Positions 43,877-51,764 of a stretch of DNA of 64,000 bases are shown in pieces. A program made the translations under genes and the position numbers. Within the stretch, counting starts at the first letter, position 1. Each line of letters opens with the position of its first letter. The notes under the pieces were generated by a model. It was not told the origin of the DNA. It did not search any database and saw nothing but the letters and a program-made list of their open reading frames with translations. This DNA is from Planctomycetota bacterium (GTDB taxonomy: Bacteria; Planctomycetota; UBA1135; GCA-002686595). The stretch covers positions 372,001-436,000 of the forward strand of contig JAEUHY010000012.1 of NCBI GenBank assembly GCA_016795325.1. The letters run 5' to 3'.

Positions 43877-46069
43877 TCAGGGCGTGAAGCTGACCGAGAA
43901 GCCGTTCGAGAGGTTGAACTGCTTCGCGCAGCCCGAGAGCGAGTCGCGGTGCCAGACCTGGAAGTGCCAGGTCGCACCGGCCGTGATCAAGCCGCCCGAG
44001 CCTGCGACCAAGCTCGTGCGCTGCAGGACGCCGGCCGGCCCCGTGCTCTGAACGCTGTAGCGCTTGAGCTGGCCATCGAGGCAGCGCAACCCCGCCCCGA
44101 ACGGCGCGCCGAGCCCGCCGTTCTTGCGTTGCAGCGCCATGTAGACGAGCGCGGGCTTGTCGAGCGGGAGTCCGCTGCAGATCAGGTCGGCGTCGTCGAG
44201 CGCCACGCTCGCTCCGCCGAGGTTGACGAGCGACGCGCCAGCGCCGGTGGAATTCGCGCATCCGGCGCCTGACTGGCCTGGATTGGCGCAGGGGCAGATC
44301 GCACCGCTGCCGTCGCCGAAGCAGAACGCGGTTCCGTTCGGGATCTCGCAGCTGTCGGGCACTTCGTTGCCGTTCAGATCGAGCTCGGCGCCGCTCGCCA
44401 ATTCACACACGTCGCCGCTCAGATCGCCGTCACAGTCCAACTGCGCCGGATTGACGTGCGCGGGGCAGTTGTCGCACAGATCGCCGCGGGCGTCGCCGTC
44501 CGCGTCGGCCTGCGCCGGGTCGAACAGCGTCGGACACACATCCACGCAGTCGGCCACGCCATCGCCGTCGCCATCGGAATCCGCGACGCCGCAGCCGCAC
44601 GAACCGGGCGAGAGCTTCAGCGGATCGTTCGGGCAATCCTCGAGACAGTCGAGCGCGCCATCGCCATCCGAATCGATGTCCGCTACGCCGCAGCCACAGG
44701 CGCCAGGCGCAGTCTTGGCAGGATCGTTCGGGCAACCGTCGAGGCAATCGAGCGCGCCGTCGCCGTCGCTGTCGACGTCGGCCACGCCGCAACCGCAGAC
44801 GCCGGGAACGAGCTTGAGCGGGTCGCTCGGGCAGTCGTCGACGCAGTCGAGCGCGCCGTCGCCGTCGGAATCCACATCAGCGACGCCGCAGCCGCAGGCG
44901 CCGGGTGCAAGCTTCAACGCATCGCTCGGGCAACCGTCGAGGCAATCCAGCGTTGCATCGCCATCGGAATCGACGTCCGCGACGCCGCAGCCGCACACTC
45001 CTGGCTCGAGCTTGTTCGCATCGAGCGGGCAGGCGTCCGATGTGATCGCGACGACGCTGGAGAGCGGGCCGCCGAGGGCGAACACCGTGAGCTGGAGCTG
45101 GTAGACGCCGGGCGCGGAGAAGCTCACCTGCGTGTCGAGCGCGTGCACGTCGGCGAAGGTCGCGACGCCCGGCCCCGACAGTTGCGACCAGACGAACTCC
45201 TCGGGGAGCGACTTGATGACGAGCGCGTGCGTCGAAGCGTCGTTCACCGGCGGCGCGAGCGGCGTGAGCGACCCGTCGGTCCAACCCACTTCGCACAGTT
45301 GCCCTGCGACGAGATCCGGTCCGGAGAGCAGCCCGTTCACCGCGTAGAGACGATCCGCGCGGACCTCGAGTTCCTCGATGCGCGCGCCCGGATTGGGCGC
45401 CATCGCGATCACCTGCGTGACGGCGCCGCTCGCCGGGTCGATCTGCAGCAACTGGCCGCTCGGGAAGTTCACCGCGTACAGGCGATCGTCGGCGCTGCGG
45501 TAGGCCAGCGAGTGGACCTGCGTGTAGCCGGCGAGCGTGCCGACGCCGACGAGCGTCAGGACGCCCGTGGCCGGGTTGATGCGCAAGATCTGCTTGCGCA
45601 GTTGGTCTACCGCGAACAGGCGCGCACCGGCGGCGTCGTACGCCAGCCCGTGCACGTTCGCGTAGGTCGCCGAGAACTGCGGGCCGATCGGCGTGACGAC
45701 TCCGGTGTTCGAATCGAGGGCGTAGAACTGCCGACGCGACGCGTCGACGCCGTGAAGCGCGCCGTTGATCTCTACGAGGTCCGTCGGGAAGCCGTGGAGC
45801 ACACCACCGGCGGTGAGCAGCGGACCGACGCTCGTGACTGCCCCGTTCACCACCTTGAGCATGTAGTTCTCGGTGGCGTTGTTCCCGTCGGCCGTCCACC
45901 AGTGCACGGGGGAACGATTGACGACCTCCCCGGCGAGCGTGGCGGGGCCCGGATGGGACACGCTCTGAGCCGGGCCGGCGTCGGCGCCGACTTGGCGTGC
46001 CACGACAGCCGGCGCACACCACGCAAGCGCCGCGAGAGCGGCGCACATCGAGCGAAGGATGGACTGCAT
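43877..46069 (-). CDS. Secreted protein with five Cys/Asp-rich 33-residue repeats and planctomycete C-terminal domain
   Basis: The 730-residue product (ATG at 46069) has a signal peptide (SMCAALAALAWCAPAVVARQ). Residues about 50-290 show propeller-like repeats, for example HGLAYDAAGARLFAVDQLRK and HSLAYRSADDRLYAVNFPSG. Then come five units of 33 residues with the pattern C-P-x-D-x-x-K-x-x-P-G-x-C-G-C-G-V-A-D-x-D-S-D-G-D-G-x-x-D-C, followed by thrombospondin type 3-like calcium motifs (DADGDARGDLCDNCP). The C-terminal domain runs from FCFGDGSGAICPCANPG to FQVWHRD...LSNGFSVSFTP. It is probably a calcium-stabilised cell-surface or matrix protein; the role is unknown. Confidence 0.8.
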   Translation of the reverse strand: MQSILRSMCAALAALAWCAPAVVARQVGADAGPAQSVSHPGPATLAGEVVNRSPVHWWTADGNNATENYMLKVVNGAVTSVGPLLTAGGVLHGFPTDLVEINGALHGVDASRRQFYALDSNTGVVTPIGPQFSATYANVHGLAYDAAGARLFAVDQLRKQILRINPATGVLTLVGVGTLAGYTQVHSLAYRSADDRLYAVNFPSGQLLQIDPASGAVTQVIAMAPNPGARIEELEVRADRLYAVNGLLSGPDLVAGQLCEVGWTDGSLTPLAPPVNDASTHALVIKSLPEEFVWSQLSGPGVATFADVHALDTQVSFSAPGVYQLQLTVFALGGPLSSVVAITSDACPLDANKLEPGVCGCGVADVDSDGDATLDCLDGCPSDALKLAPGACGCGVADVDSDGDGALDCVDDCPSDPLKLVPGVCGCGVADVDSDGDGALDCLDGCPNDPAKTAPGACGCGVADIDSDGDGALDCLEDCPNDPLKLSPGSCGCGVADSDGDGDGVADCVDVCPTLFDPAQADADGDARGDLCDNCPAHVNPAQLDCDGDLSGDVCELASGAELDLNGNEVPDSCEIPNGTAFCFGDGSGAICPCANPGQSGAGCANSTGAGASLVNLGGASVALDDADLICSGLPLDKPALVYMALQRKNGGLGAPFGAGLRCLDGQLKRYSVQSTGPAGVLQRTSLVAGSGGLITAGATWHFQVWHRDSLSGCAKQFNLSNGFSVSFTP
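44540..45041 (-). repeat. Five tandem 99-bp coding repeats (33 residues each)
   Basis: Five units of 99 bp encode the C-P...C-G-C-G-V-A-D...D-S-D-G-D-G...D-C module. The DNA is also similar between units, suggesting recent expansion. Four Cys and a run of Asp in each unit suggest two disulfides and a calcium site per repeat. Boundaries are approximate. Confidence 0.8.
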
Positions 46070-46152
46070 CGGGAGTGCGAAAAATCCTATCCCAGGCTGG
46101 CCCGGGCGGTCGCCGGCGCGTCGGAGCTGCTGCGGACCTCGCGCCCCCTCGC

Positions 46153-47196
46153 TCAGTCGGCGAAGGCCGAATCGAACGCCACGTTCGAACGCGGGAAGTC
46201 GAGCCGACGCACGAATGCGGCCGCATCGCGCGCCCCGAACTCCCGGTCCATGCCGGAATCTTCCCACTCGACCGTCAAGGGGCCCTGATAGCCCAGGTGG
46301 TTGAGCTGCCGCACGATGCTCTCGAAGTCGATGCGGCCGCGGCCCGGCGAACGGAAATCCCAGTAGCGACCGTCGCTGCCGAACTCGGTGTGGCCGCCGA
46401 ACACGCCGGCCGCCGCACCGTGTGAGCCCCAGTGCACGTCCTTCACGTGGACGTTCCAGATCCGCGCGCCGAACTCGCGCAGGAACTGCACGTAGTCGAC
46501 GCCCTGGTAGCCGAAGTGCGACGGATCGAAGTTGACGCCGAAGCGCGGATGGCCGCCGAGGGCCTCGAGCGCCCGGCGCGTGCTCGGAATGTCGAAGGCG
46601 ATCTCGGTGGGATGCACCTCGAGCGCGAAGCTCACGTCGAGCTTCTCGTACTGGTCGAGGATCGCCGTCCAGCGCTTGGCGAAGTCCGCGAAACCGCGTT
46701 CGATCTGCTTGGGAAGGTTGGGCGGGAAGCTGTATGCCAGGTGCCAGATCGGACTGCCGGTGAAGCCGACGACGACCGTGCGCCCCGTGCGCGCGAGCAC
46801 CTGCTTCACGTGCGCGGGCGCCGCGTCGAAGAACTTCCGCGCCGCTCTGCCCGTGTCGATCATCTCCTTCGCGGCGCGCTTGCGCACGCCCTCGGGATCG
46901 CCGTCGCCCCACACGTGGGCCGGCAGGATCGCCTTGTGGCGCTCGTCGATGTTGTCGCACACCGCCTGCCCGACCAAGTGGTTGGAGATCGCGAACGAAC
47001 TCACTCCGTGGTCGGCGAGCAGTTGCCACTTGCGCGCGCAGTAGTCCTTCTCCTTCAGCGCGCGCTGCACCTCGAAGTGGTCGCCCCAACAGGCGAGTTC
47101 GAGACCGTCATAGCCGAAGGCCTTGGCCTTGGCGGCGAGCGTTTCGAGCGGCAGATCGGCCCATTGGCCGGTGAAGAGGCACAGCGGACGAGGCAT
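46153..47196 (-). CDS. Sugar phosphate isomerase/epimerase (xylose isomerase-like TIM barrel)
   Basis: The 347-residue product has the AP-endonuclease-2/xylose-isomerase-like barrel: [20 protein letters not shown] at the start, [15 protein letters not shown] (metal-ligand Glu), [20 protein letters not shown] (Asp and His ligands), [10 protein letters not shown] and [11 protein letters not shown] near the end. Relatives act on inosose, hydroxypyruvate or sugars. It lies 40 nt after a Gfo/Idh/MocA oxidoreductase in the same direction, the usual pairing for inositol or sugar-acid catabolism. The exact substrate cannot be read from sequence. Confidence 0.85.
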   Translation of the reverse strand: MPRPLCLFTGQWADLPLETLAAKAKAFGYDGLELACWGDHFEVQRALKEKDYCARKWQLLADHGVSSFAISNHLVGQAVCDNIDERHKAILPAHVWGDGDPEGVRKRAAKEMIDTGRAARKFFDAAPAHVKQVLARTGRTVVVGFTGSPIWHLAYSFPPNLPKQIERGFADFAKRWTAILDQYEKLDVSFALEVHPTEIAFDIPSTRRALEALGGHPRFGVNFDPSHFGYQGVDYVQFLREFGARIWNVHVKDVHWGSHGAAAGVFGGHTEFGSDGRYWDFRSPGRGRIDFESIVRQLNHLGYQGPLTVEWEDSGMDREFGARDAAAFVRRLDFPRSNVAFDSAFAD

Positions 47197-47236
47197 GGGA
47201 GAGAACCCTTGGATCGATGGTGGTCGAGGCCTGCAA

Positions 47237-48391
47237 CTACTTCACTTCCGAGAGCTTGATCGCGCAACGTTCGCGCGCGCTGAGCAGCGCGGCCTCGAGC
47301 ACGCGCTGCGTCTGGTACGCGTCCTCGAAATCGGGCAACGGCGCTTCGGGCGCTTTGCCGTCGAGCACGCGCAAGATGTCCGCGGCCATGTTCACGAAGC
47401 CGTGCTCGTAACCCAGAACGTGCGCGTCGGGCCACCACGCCGCGGCGTACGGGTGCAGTCCGGCGGCCGTGCACATGATCCGCTTCCAACCGTCGGTGCG
47501 CTTGTCGGAGACTTCGCACAACTCGAGCACGTTCATGTTCTCGAAGGAGAAGCGCAGCGAACCCTTCTCGCCGTTGAGCTCGATCGAGTTGTCGTTCTGA
47601 TGCCCGGGCGCGAGTCGCGAGGCTTCGAAACTCGCGGTGGCGCCGCCGGCGAAGCTCGCCAGGAACAGCACGCAGTCGTCGACGTCGCTCTTGCCGCGCT
47701 TGCGGGGCGCGTCCGGGAGCGGGCGTTCGTGCACGAAGGTCCGAGCGAGCGCGCCGTGCACTTCGCTGACTTCCTCGCCGACCAGGAAGCGCGCAAGGTC
47801 GACGATGTGCGCGTTGAGGTCGCCGTGCGCGCCGGAGCCCGCGAGTTTGCGCTGGAAGCGCCAGGAGAGCGGCGTCGTCGGCCCGCCCCAGTCCTGCAGG
47901 TAGTGCGCACGCACGTGGCGAATCGCGCCGAGCTTTCCTTCGCGAACCAAACGCTGCGCGAGCGCCATGGCCGGGCAGCGGCGGTAGTTGAACCACACGA
48001 AGGTCTTCACGCCGCGGCGCGCGGCCTGTCGAGCGGCTTTCGCCATCGCGCGTGCGTCCTCGAGCGTGCCCGCCAGCGGCTTCTCGCAGGCGACGTGCTT
48101 GCGCGCTTCGAGCATCGCAATCGCGGGCTCGGCATGCACGTGGTTGGGCGTGCCGATGTCCACCAACTCGATGTCGTCGTAGCCCACGATGTCGCGCCAG
48201 TCCGTGGTCGTGTTGAGCCAGCCCCAGCGCTCGGCGAACTGCTCGAGTTCGCGCGGCTCGCGCGCGCTCACCGTGTGCAGGAGCGGAGTCAGCCCCAGGT
48301 CGAAGAAGCGCGCAGCCTGCGACCAGGCGTTGGAGTGCGCGCGGCCCATGAACTTCTGGCCGATGAGGGCGATCGCGAAGGGGCGGGACAT
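47237..48391 (-). CDS. Gfo/Idh/MocA-family NAD(P)-dependent oxidoreductase
   Basis: The product has 384 residues. The N-terminal Rossmann segment is [20 protein letters not shown] (the GxG is replaced by G-Q-K-F-M-G). Family motifs follow: [40 protein letters not shown] with the catalytic E-K-P, and [20 protein letters not shown] carrying the active-site Asp and His. It oxidises or epimerises a sugar or inositol. The downstream isomerase supports a two-step catabolic unit. Close relatives are very numerous in planctomycetes. Confidence 0.9.
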   Translation of the reverse strand: MSRPFAIALIGQKFMGRAHSNAWSQAARFFDLGLTPLLHTVSAREPRELEQFAERWGWLNTTTDWRDIVGYDDIELVDIGTPNHVHAEPAIAMLEARKHVACEKPLAGTLEDARAMAKAARQAARRGVKTFVWFNYRRCPAMALAQRLVREGKLGAIRHVRAHYLQDWGGPTTPLSWRFQRKLAGSGAHGDLNAHIVDLARFLVGEEVSEVHGALARTFVHERPLPDAPRKRGKSDVDDCVLFLASFAGGATASFEASRLAPGHQNDNSIELNGEKGSLRFSFENMNVLELCEVSDKRTDGWKRIMCTAAGLHPYAAAWWPDAHVLGYEHGFVNMAADILRVLDGKAPEAPLPDFEDAYQTQRVLEAALLSARERCAIKLSEVK

Positions 48392-48570
48392 GAGGCGGCG
48401 GGAAACGGGGGGCGCGGAGGGAACGAAGGACAGCGCGGACGACCCGGCGTCGTCGCGGCGCAGAACATACCGCCCGCACCGCTCGCGCGCGCCGGGCGGC
48501 GTTTCGCGAGATCGCGTCCATTGCGCCCTTGCGCTGGGGGCGCACGGAGCGAGGATCGCTGCCCCTACCG

Positions 48571-49857
48571 ATGCTGCGCCACTTCCTTCTCGGCCAAGCG
48601 GCCCTGCTCTTTGCTGTTGCGCTCCACCGCGGCGCAGCTGCGGCCGAATTCGTGGGCGAACCGCTCACTGCGATCCACGCGGTGTGCACGCCTCACACCG
48701 TGAAGTTCGGCGGGAACCAGCCCCAGGCCGCAACCCATCCGATCGTCGCCGCGCTGGCCAAGGCCGGTCCGGGCAGCGTGATCGAGATCGCGCCCGGGTC
48801 CTACCGCTCGTTCTCCATCGGGTTCTCCAAGCCCAACGCCTTCAACGCCGGCAGCGTCAGCGGTCGCCCCGGTCAGCCGATCCTGCTGCGTGCGAGCGGC
48901 GAAGTGCGCATCCTCGCCGACGAGAAGACCAGCGACACGATCGCGATCGCGCAACAGGTTCCCTGCGGACACATCACGTTCGAGGGATTCACCATCGAAG
49001 CCGGCTATCGCGCGGGCGTGATGTTCTACAAGGTCGGCCCCGACCAGACCCACGACGGTTTCCGCTTCGTCGATTGCTCCATCCGCGGCGGTTTCGACCA
49101 CGCCACCGCGCAAGGGCGCAATTCGAAGTGGGGCGTGTGGGGCCACAAGTTGAACGACTTCGAGTTCCGCGGCGTACGCGCGCCGGCCGTGGTGCGCGAC
49201 ATCCGCGCCGAGCACGCGTTCTACCTGCAGAACTCCTCCGGCCTCACCGTGCTCGAGAACGTCCACGGCATCCGGCTCGGCCGCACGTTCGCGCAGTTCA
49301 CGGCGCGTCCCAGCGACGGCCCCGCCGGGAGCGGCACGATCCGCGTCGAACGCTGTTACATCGAGGATGCGTGCATCGCAGCGGGCGACAATTACAAGGG
49401 CGGCTCCGCGCTGACGCTCGCCGGTCGTCACACCGGCACGGTGATCTTCAAGAACAACGTCGTGCGCTCGGGCTTCAAGCGTGAGTTGCGGCACCTGACG
49501 CGCCTGGGCGCGCCCTACGGAACGGGCGCGTTCGTGGCGTGGGACGCCGGCGGCGAGCGCAACCACACGCTGGTGCTCGAGAACAACGACTTCGAATTCG
49601 CCGAGGGCTGCGGCGATCGTCCGCTGGTGCAGATCTCGGGCTGCCGAAGCGTCCGACTGGTTGGCAAGAACCGCTTCATGTCCGGAGCTTCGCCGGCGCT
49701 CGTGCTCGACCTGGAGGGCAACAATCCGGTGTTGAGCTTCAGCGCCGACGCGACGACGCAGGTGCGGGGCGACATCCGGCTCGCGGGAAAGCCGCTGAAA
49801 CTAGCGGAGTTGCTCGCGTACAAGGGCGCCGCGCCCGCGGCGCCCGCCGGGAAGTGA
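48571..49857 (+). CDS. Secreted right-handed beta-helix protein
   Basis: The ATG at 48571 is chosen because it starts a signal peptide (MLRHFLLGQAALLFAVALHR); the upstream open frame has no such feature. The 428-residue product shows stacked short strands typical of pectate-lyase-like parallel beta-helices: SVIEIAPGSYRSFSIG, GHITFEGFTIEAGYRAGVMF, DGFRFVDCSIRGGFDHAT and GTVIFKNNVVRSGFKREL. No catalytic motif of a known polysaccharide lyase is recognisable. It could bind or cut a polysaccharide outside the cell. It is divergent from the oxidoreductase gene. Confidence 0.7.
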   Translation: MLRHFLLGQAALLFAVALHRGAAAAEFVGEPLTAIHAVCTPHTVKFGGNQPQAATHPIVAALAKAGPGSVIEIAPGSYRSFSIGFSKPNAFNAGSVSGRPGQPILLRASGEVRILADEKTSDTIAIAQQVPCGHITFEGFTIEAGYRAGVMFYKVGPDQTHDGFRFVDCSIRGGFDHATAQGRNSKWGVWGHKLNDFEFRGVRAPAVVRDIRAEHAFYLQNSSGLTVLENVHGIRLGRTFAQFTARPSDGPAGSGTIRVERCYIEDACIAAGDNYKGGSALTLAGRHTGTVIFKNNVVRSGFKRELRHLTRLGAPYGTGAFVAWDAGGERNHTLVLENNDFEFAEGCGDRPLVQISGCRSVRLVGKNRFMSGASPALVLDLEGNNPVLSFSADATTQVRGDIRLAGKPLKLAELLAYKGAAPAAPAGK

Positions 49858-49862
49858 AGGCG

Positions 49863-49904
49863 CCACGGCCCGCGCCACCTCGAGTGAGGCGGCGCGGGCC
49901 GTGG
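49863..49904. terminator. Bidirectional terminator between beta-helix gene and TlpA-like gene
   Basis: The arms CCACGGCCCGCGCC (49863-49876) and GGCGCGGGCCGTGG (49891-49904) form a perfect 14-bp stem, and the loop can pair further (CCTC/GAGG). It lies between two convergent genes. Confidence 0.7.
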
Positions 49905-49925
49905 TGCTGCGTCGCGCGCTGGCTC

Positions 49926-50912
49926 TCAGCGCTCGAGCTTGACCTTCGAAAGCGCGACGAAGCGTGCGGCCCGCTCCGCGGATTTCGTCCCGGCGAACTT
50001 CTCGGCCAGCGCCGCCATCTTCTTCACGTTGCCGGGTTCGAAGGGCTTGTCGAGGGCCAGCTTGTCCAGCGCGGCGTCGATCGCCTTGGAAGCCTCGCGT
50101 TCGTTGGCGAGCGCGGGCTCCGCAAGGCGAGCCGTCTGTTCCGCGAGTTGACTCGACAGTTCCGTCGCACCCGTGAGGCTCGCGCTCAGTTCGTCGGCCA
50201 GCGCATCGGCCTGCGCGACGTATCCCGCGTCGATGAGCCGCTTGAGGCGCTCGACCTTGGCCTTCGTACGGGCGCTGAACTGCGCTTTCGCTTCGCCCGC
50301 TTCGGGCGTCGCGAGTTTGTCGCACTCGGCGATCGCTGCGGCGATTTCGCCCTTGGCGAACAGCGTCCAGGCCTTCTTCAACTCCGCGGGCGTTCCCTCC
50401 GGCGCCTGCTTGCTCTTCTTGATCTCAGCCGCGAGAGCCTCGTTCAGGCGCTTGCCGAGCGCAGCTGGGTTGCCCTGCAGGATCACTCTGCCGTCCACGC
50501 CGATCAGCGCCGTCTCCGGAAGACCGTCGCCGAGCGTCGGGAACGGGCGCTCCTCGGTCCACATAGCAGCGTTGCCCATCCACTTCATCTTCCAGGCGAA
50601 CGCTTCGTACGTGTCGCGGTCGGCGCCTTGGCACTCGACGAAGATCACCTGCAGGTCGTCACCCAGTTCGCGTTGATGCTTGACGGCGGTCGGCACGGAC
50701 CCCCCGACGCAATTGGGTCAACGCGTGCCCCAGAAGTCGACCAGCACGGGTTTGCCGCGCAACTCGGCCAAGCTTCGAACGCCCATCGCGTTCACGGGTG
50801 CGTTGGTGAAGCGATAGTCGATCACGCTGCCTTCGGCCGGCGGCGCCGGGCGCAGCAGCGCAAAACTGGTGAGCGCGAGTGCGCCCACGACGGGGATCAA
50901 CCCGAGTCTCAT
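49926..50912 (-). CDS. TlpA-like thioredoxin-fold selenoprotein candidate (UxxC), in-frame UGA at 50720-50718
   Basis: The ATG at 50912 has AGGAG seven nt upstream. Read with the TGA as selenocysteine, the product has 328 residues. It has a signal or anchor helix (LIPVVGALALTSFALL), then a thioredoxin-like core: AELRGKPVLVDFWGTR-U-P-N-C-V-G-G-S-V-P, with U at residue 65 and Cys at 68, exactly where TlpA proteins have W-C-x-x-C. DDLQVIFVECQGADRDTY and LPETALIGVDGRVILQG complete the fold. Residues about 190-328 form an Ala/Lys/Glu-rich helical tail. TGA is the only interruption, there is no frameshift, and the frame continues for 263 codons. A SECIS-like hairpin follows. The alternative is a nonsense mutation. 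The protein is probably a periplasmic thiol/selenol oxidoreductase. Confidence 0.75.
50686..50720 (-). promoter_or_regulatory. UGA codon and SECIS-like hairpin in the TlpA-like gene
   Basis: After the UGA (50720-50718) the mRNA folds as GCGUCGG (50710-50704) against CCGACCGC (50693-50686), with one bulged C and the apical loop GGGGUCCGUG. The loop has the G-G-U that bacterial SelB recognises (GGUCU in E. coli fdhF), about 17-19 nt after the UGA. The stem is short, and the fold was judged by eye. Confidence 0.5.
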
Positions 50913-51032
50913 GAAGTGCTCCTGCGCCGAACACGGCGCGCGGTGGATTTGGGGGGTGAGCGGGTGCTGCGAGCGCCCCTCGAAGCTACAGCGCTTGACC
51001 GAACCCGACAATGCGCGCTCGCGTGCGCTCGG

Positions 51033-51731
51033 CTACGCAGGGCGCGCGGCCACCCCGATGTCGAGCACGCGCACGCGACCCAGCCACGGCGCCAGCGCGA
51101 CGTGGTCGAACGCCAGCTTGCGCGCCGCGAAGCTCAGCGTCAGCTCGGCGCGGAACGCTTCGCCGTAGCGCGCGCCGCTGTCGGCTTCGATGCCCGAGGG
51201 CAGATCGAGCGCAACCTTGAGCGGACCCAACACTGCGTTGGCGCGTTGCAGCCAGTGTTCCAGCGGAGCGCGTGGAGCGCCGACGGCCCCCGCGCCGAGC
51301 AGCGCATCGACGATGGCGTCGGCGCTCGACAGCTGCGCGAGGAACGCCTCCACAGCGTGTTCGTCGTCGCGATCAGCGGTCGCCAGCCCCATGCGCTCGC
51401 AGGTGGTTCGGAACAACGCTGTGTCGCCGCTGAGTGCAGCGCGTGGCGCAGCGCTGAGCAGCGTGACCTCGTGTCCGGCGTTGCGCACGTGCCGCGCGAG
51501 CACGTATCCGTCGCCTCCGTTTCCGCCGCGCCCGCACATCACCGCGATGCGCCACGGCCCGGGGCGACGAACGCCGGCGAACACCTGGGCCCGCAGCGTC
51601 GAGAGCAGCTCCCGCGCCGCGTTTGCGCCCGCATTCTCCATCAGCACGCAACTCGGCAGGCCCAGTTCCGAGGCTGCGAAGGCGTCGAGGGCCCGCAATT
51701 GCGCGACAGACAGCGTGATCGGTTCGTCCAT
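51033..51731 (-). CDS. nnrE: NAD(P)H-hydrate epimerase (NnrE domain only)
   Basis: The ATG at 51731 gives 232 residues. Conserved YjeF-N motifs are present: CVLMENAGANAARELLSTLR (about residues 27-46), MCGRGGNGGDGYVLARHVRN (about 66-85), SSADAIVDALLGAGAVG and VALDLPSGIEADSGARYGEA. The enzyme epimerises damaged R-NAD(P)HX so that the ADP-dependent dehydratase can repair it. The dehydratase domain, often fused, is absent here. It is divergent from the sulfatase-like gene. Confidence 0.9.
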   Translation of the reverse strand: MDEPITLSVAQLRALDAFAASELGLPSCVLMENAGANAARELLSTLRAQVFAGVRRPGPWRIAVMCGRGGNGGDGYVLARHVRNAGHEVTLLSAAPRAALSGDTALFRTTCERMGLATADRDDEHAVEAFLAQLSSADAIVDALLGAGAVGAPRAPLEHWLQRANAVLGPLKVALDLPSGIEADSGARYGEAFRAELTLSFAARKLAFDHVALAPWLGRVRVLDIGVAARPA

Positions 51732-51764
51732 GGCTCGCCTCACACTACGCTTTGCGCAGCAGGC

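Noticed and set aside
44540..45041. CRISPR-like array
   Set aside because: The repeats are contiguous 99-bp coding units without spacers and encode a Cys/Asp repeat protein.
50697..50720. Treating the TlpA-like gene as frameshifted or as two separate genes
   Set aside because: Both parts are in the same frame with only a TGA between them, and the second part has no plausible start: its first GTG falls inside the thioredoxin domain. A single nonsense mutation remains possible.
49926..50912. UGA as a general sense codon in this organism
   Set aside because: UGA is the stop codon of most genes in the window, including the coupled GTGA/ATGA junctions, so global recoding is excluded.
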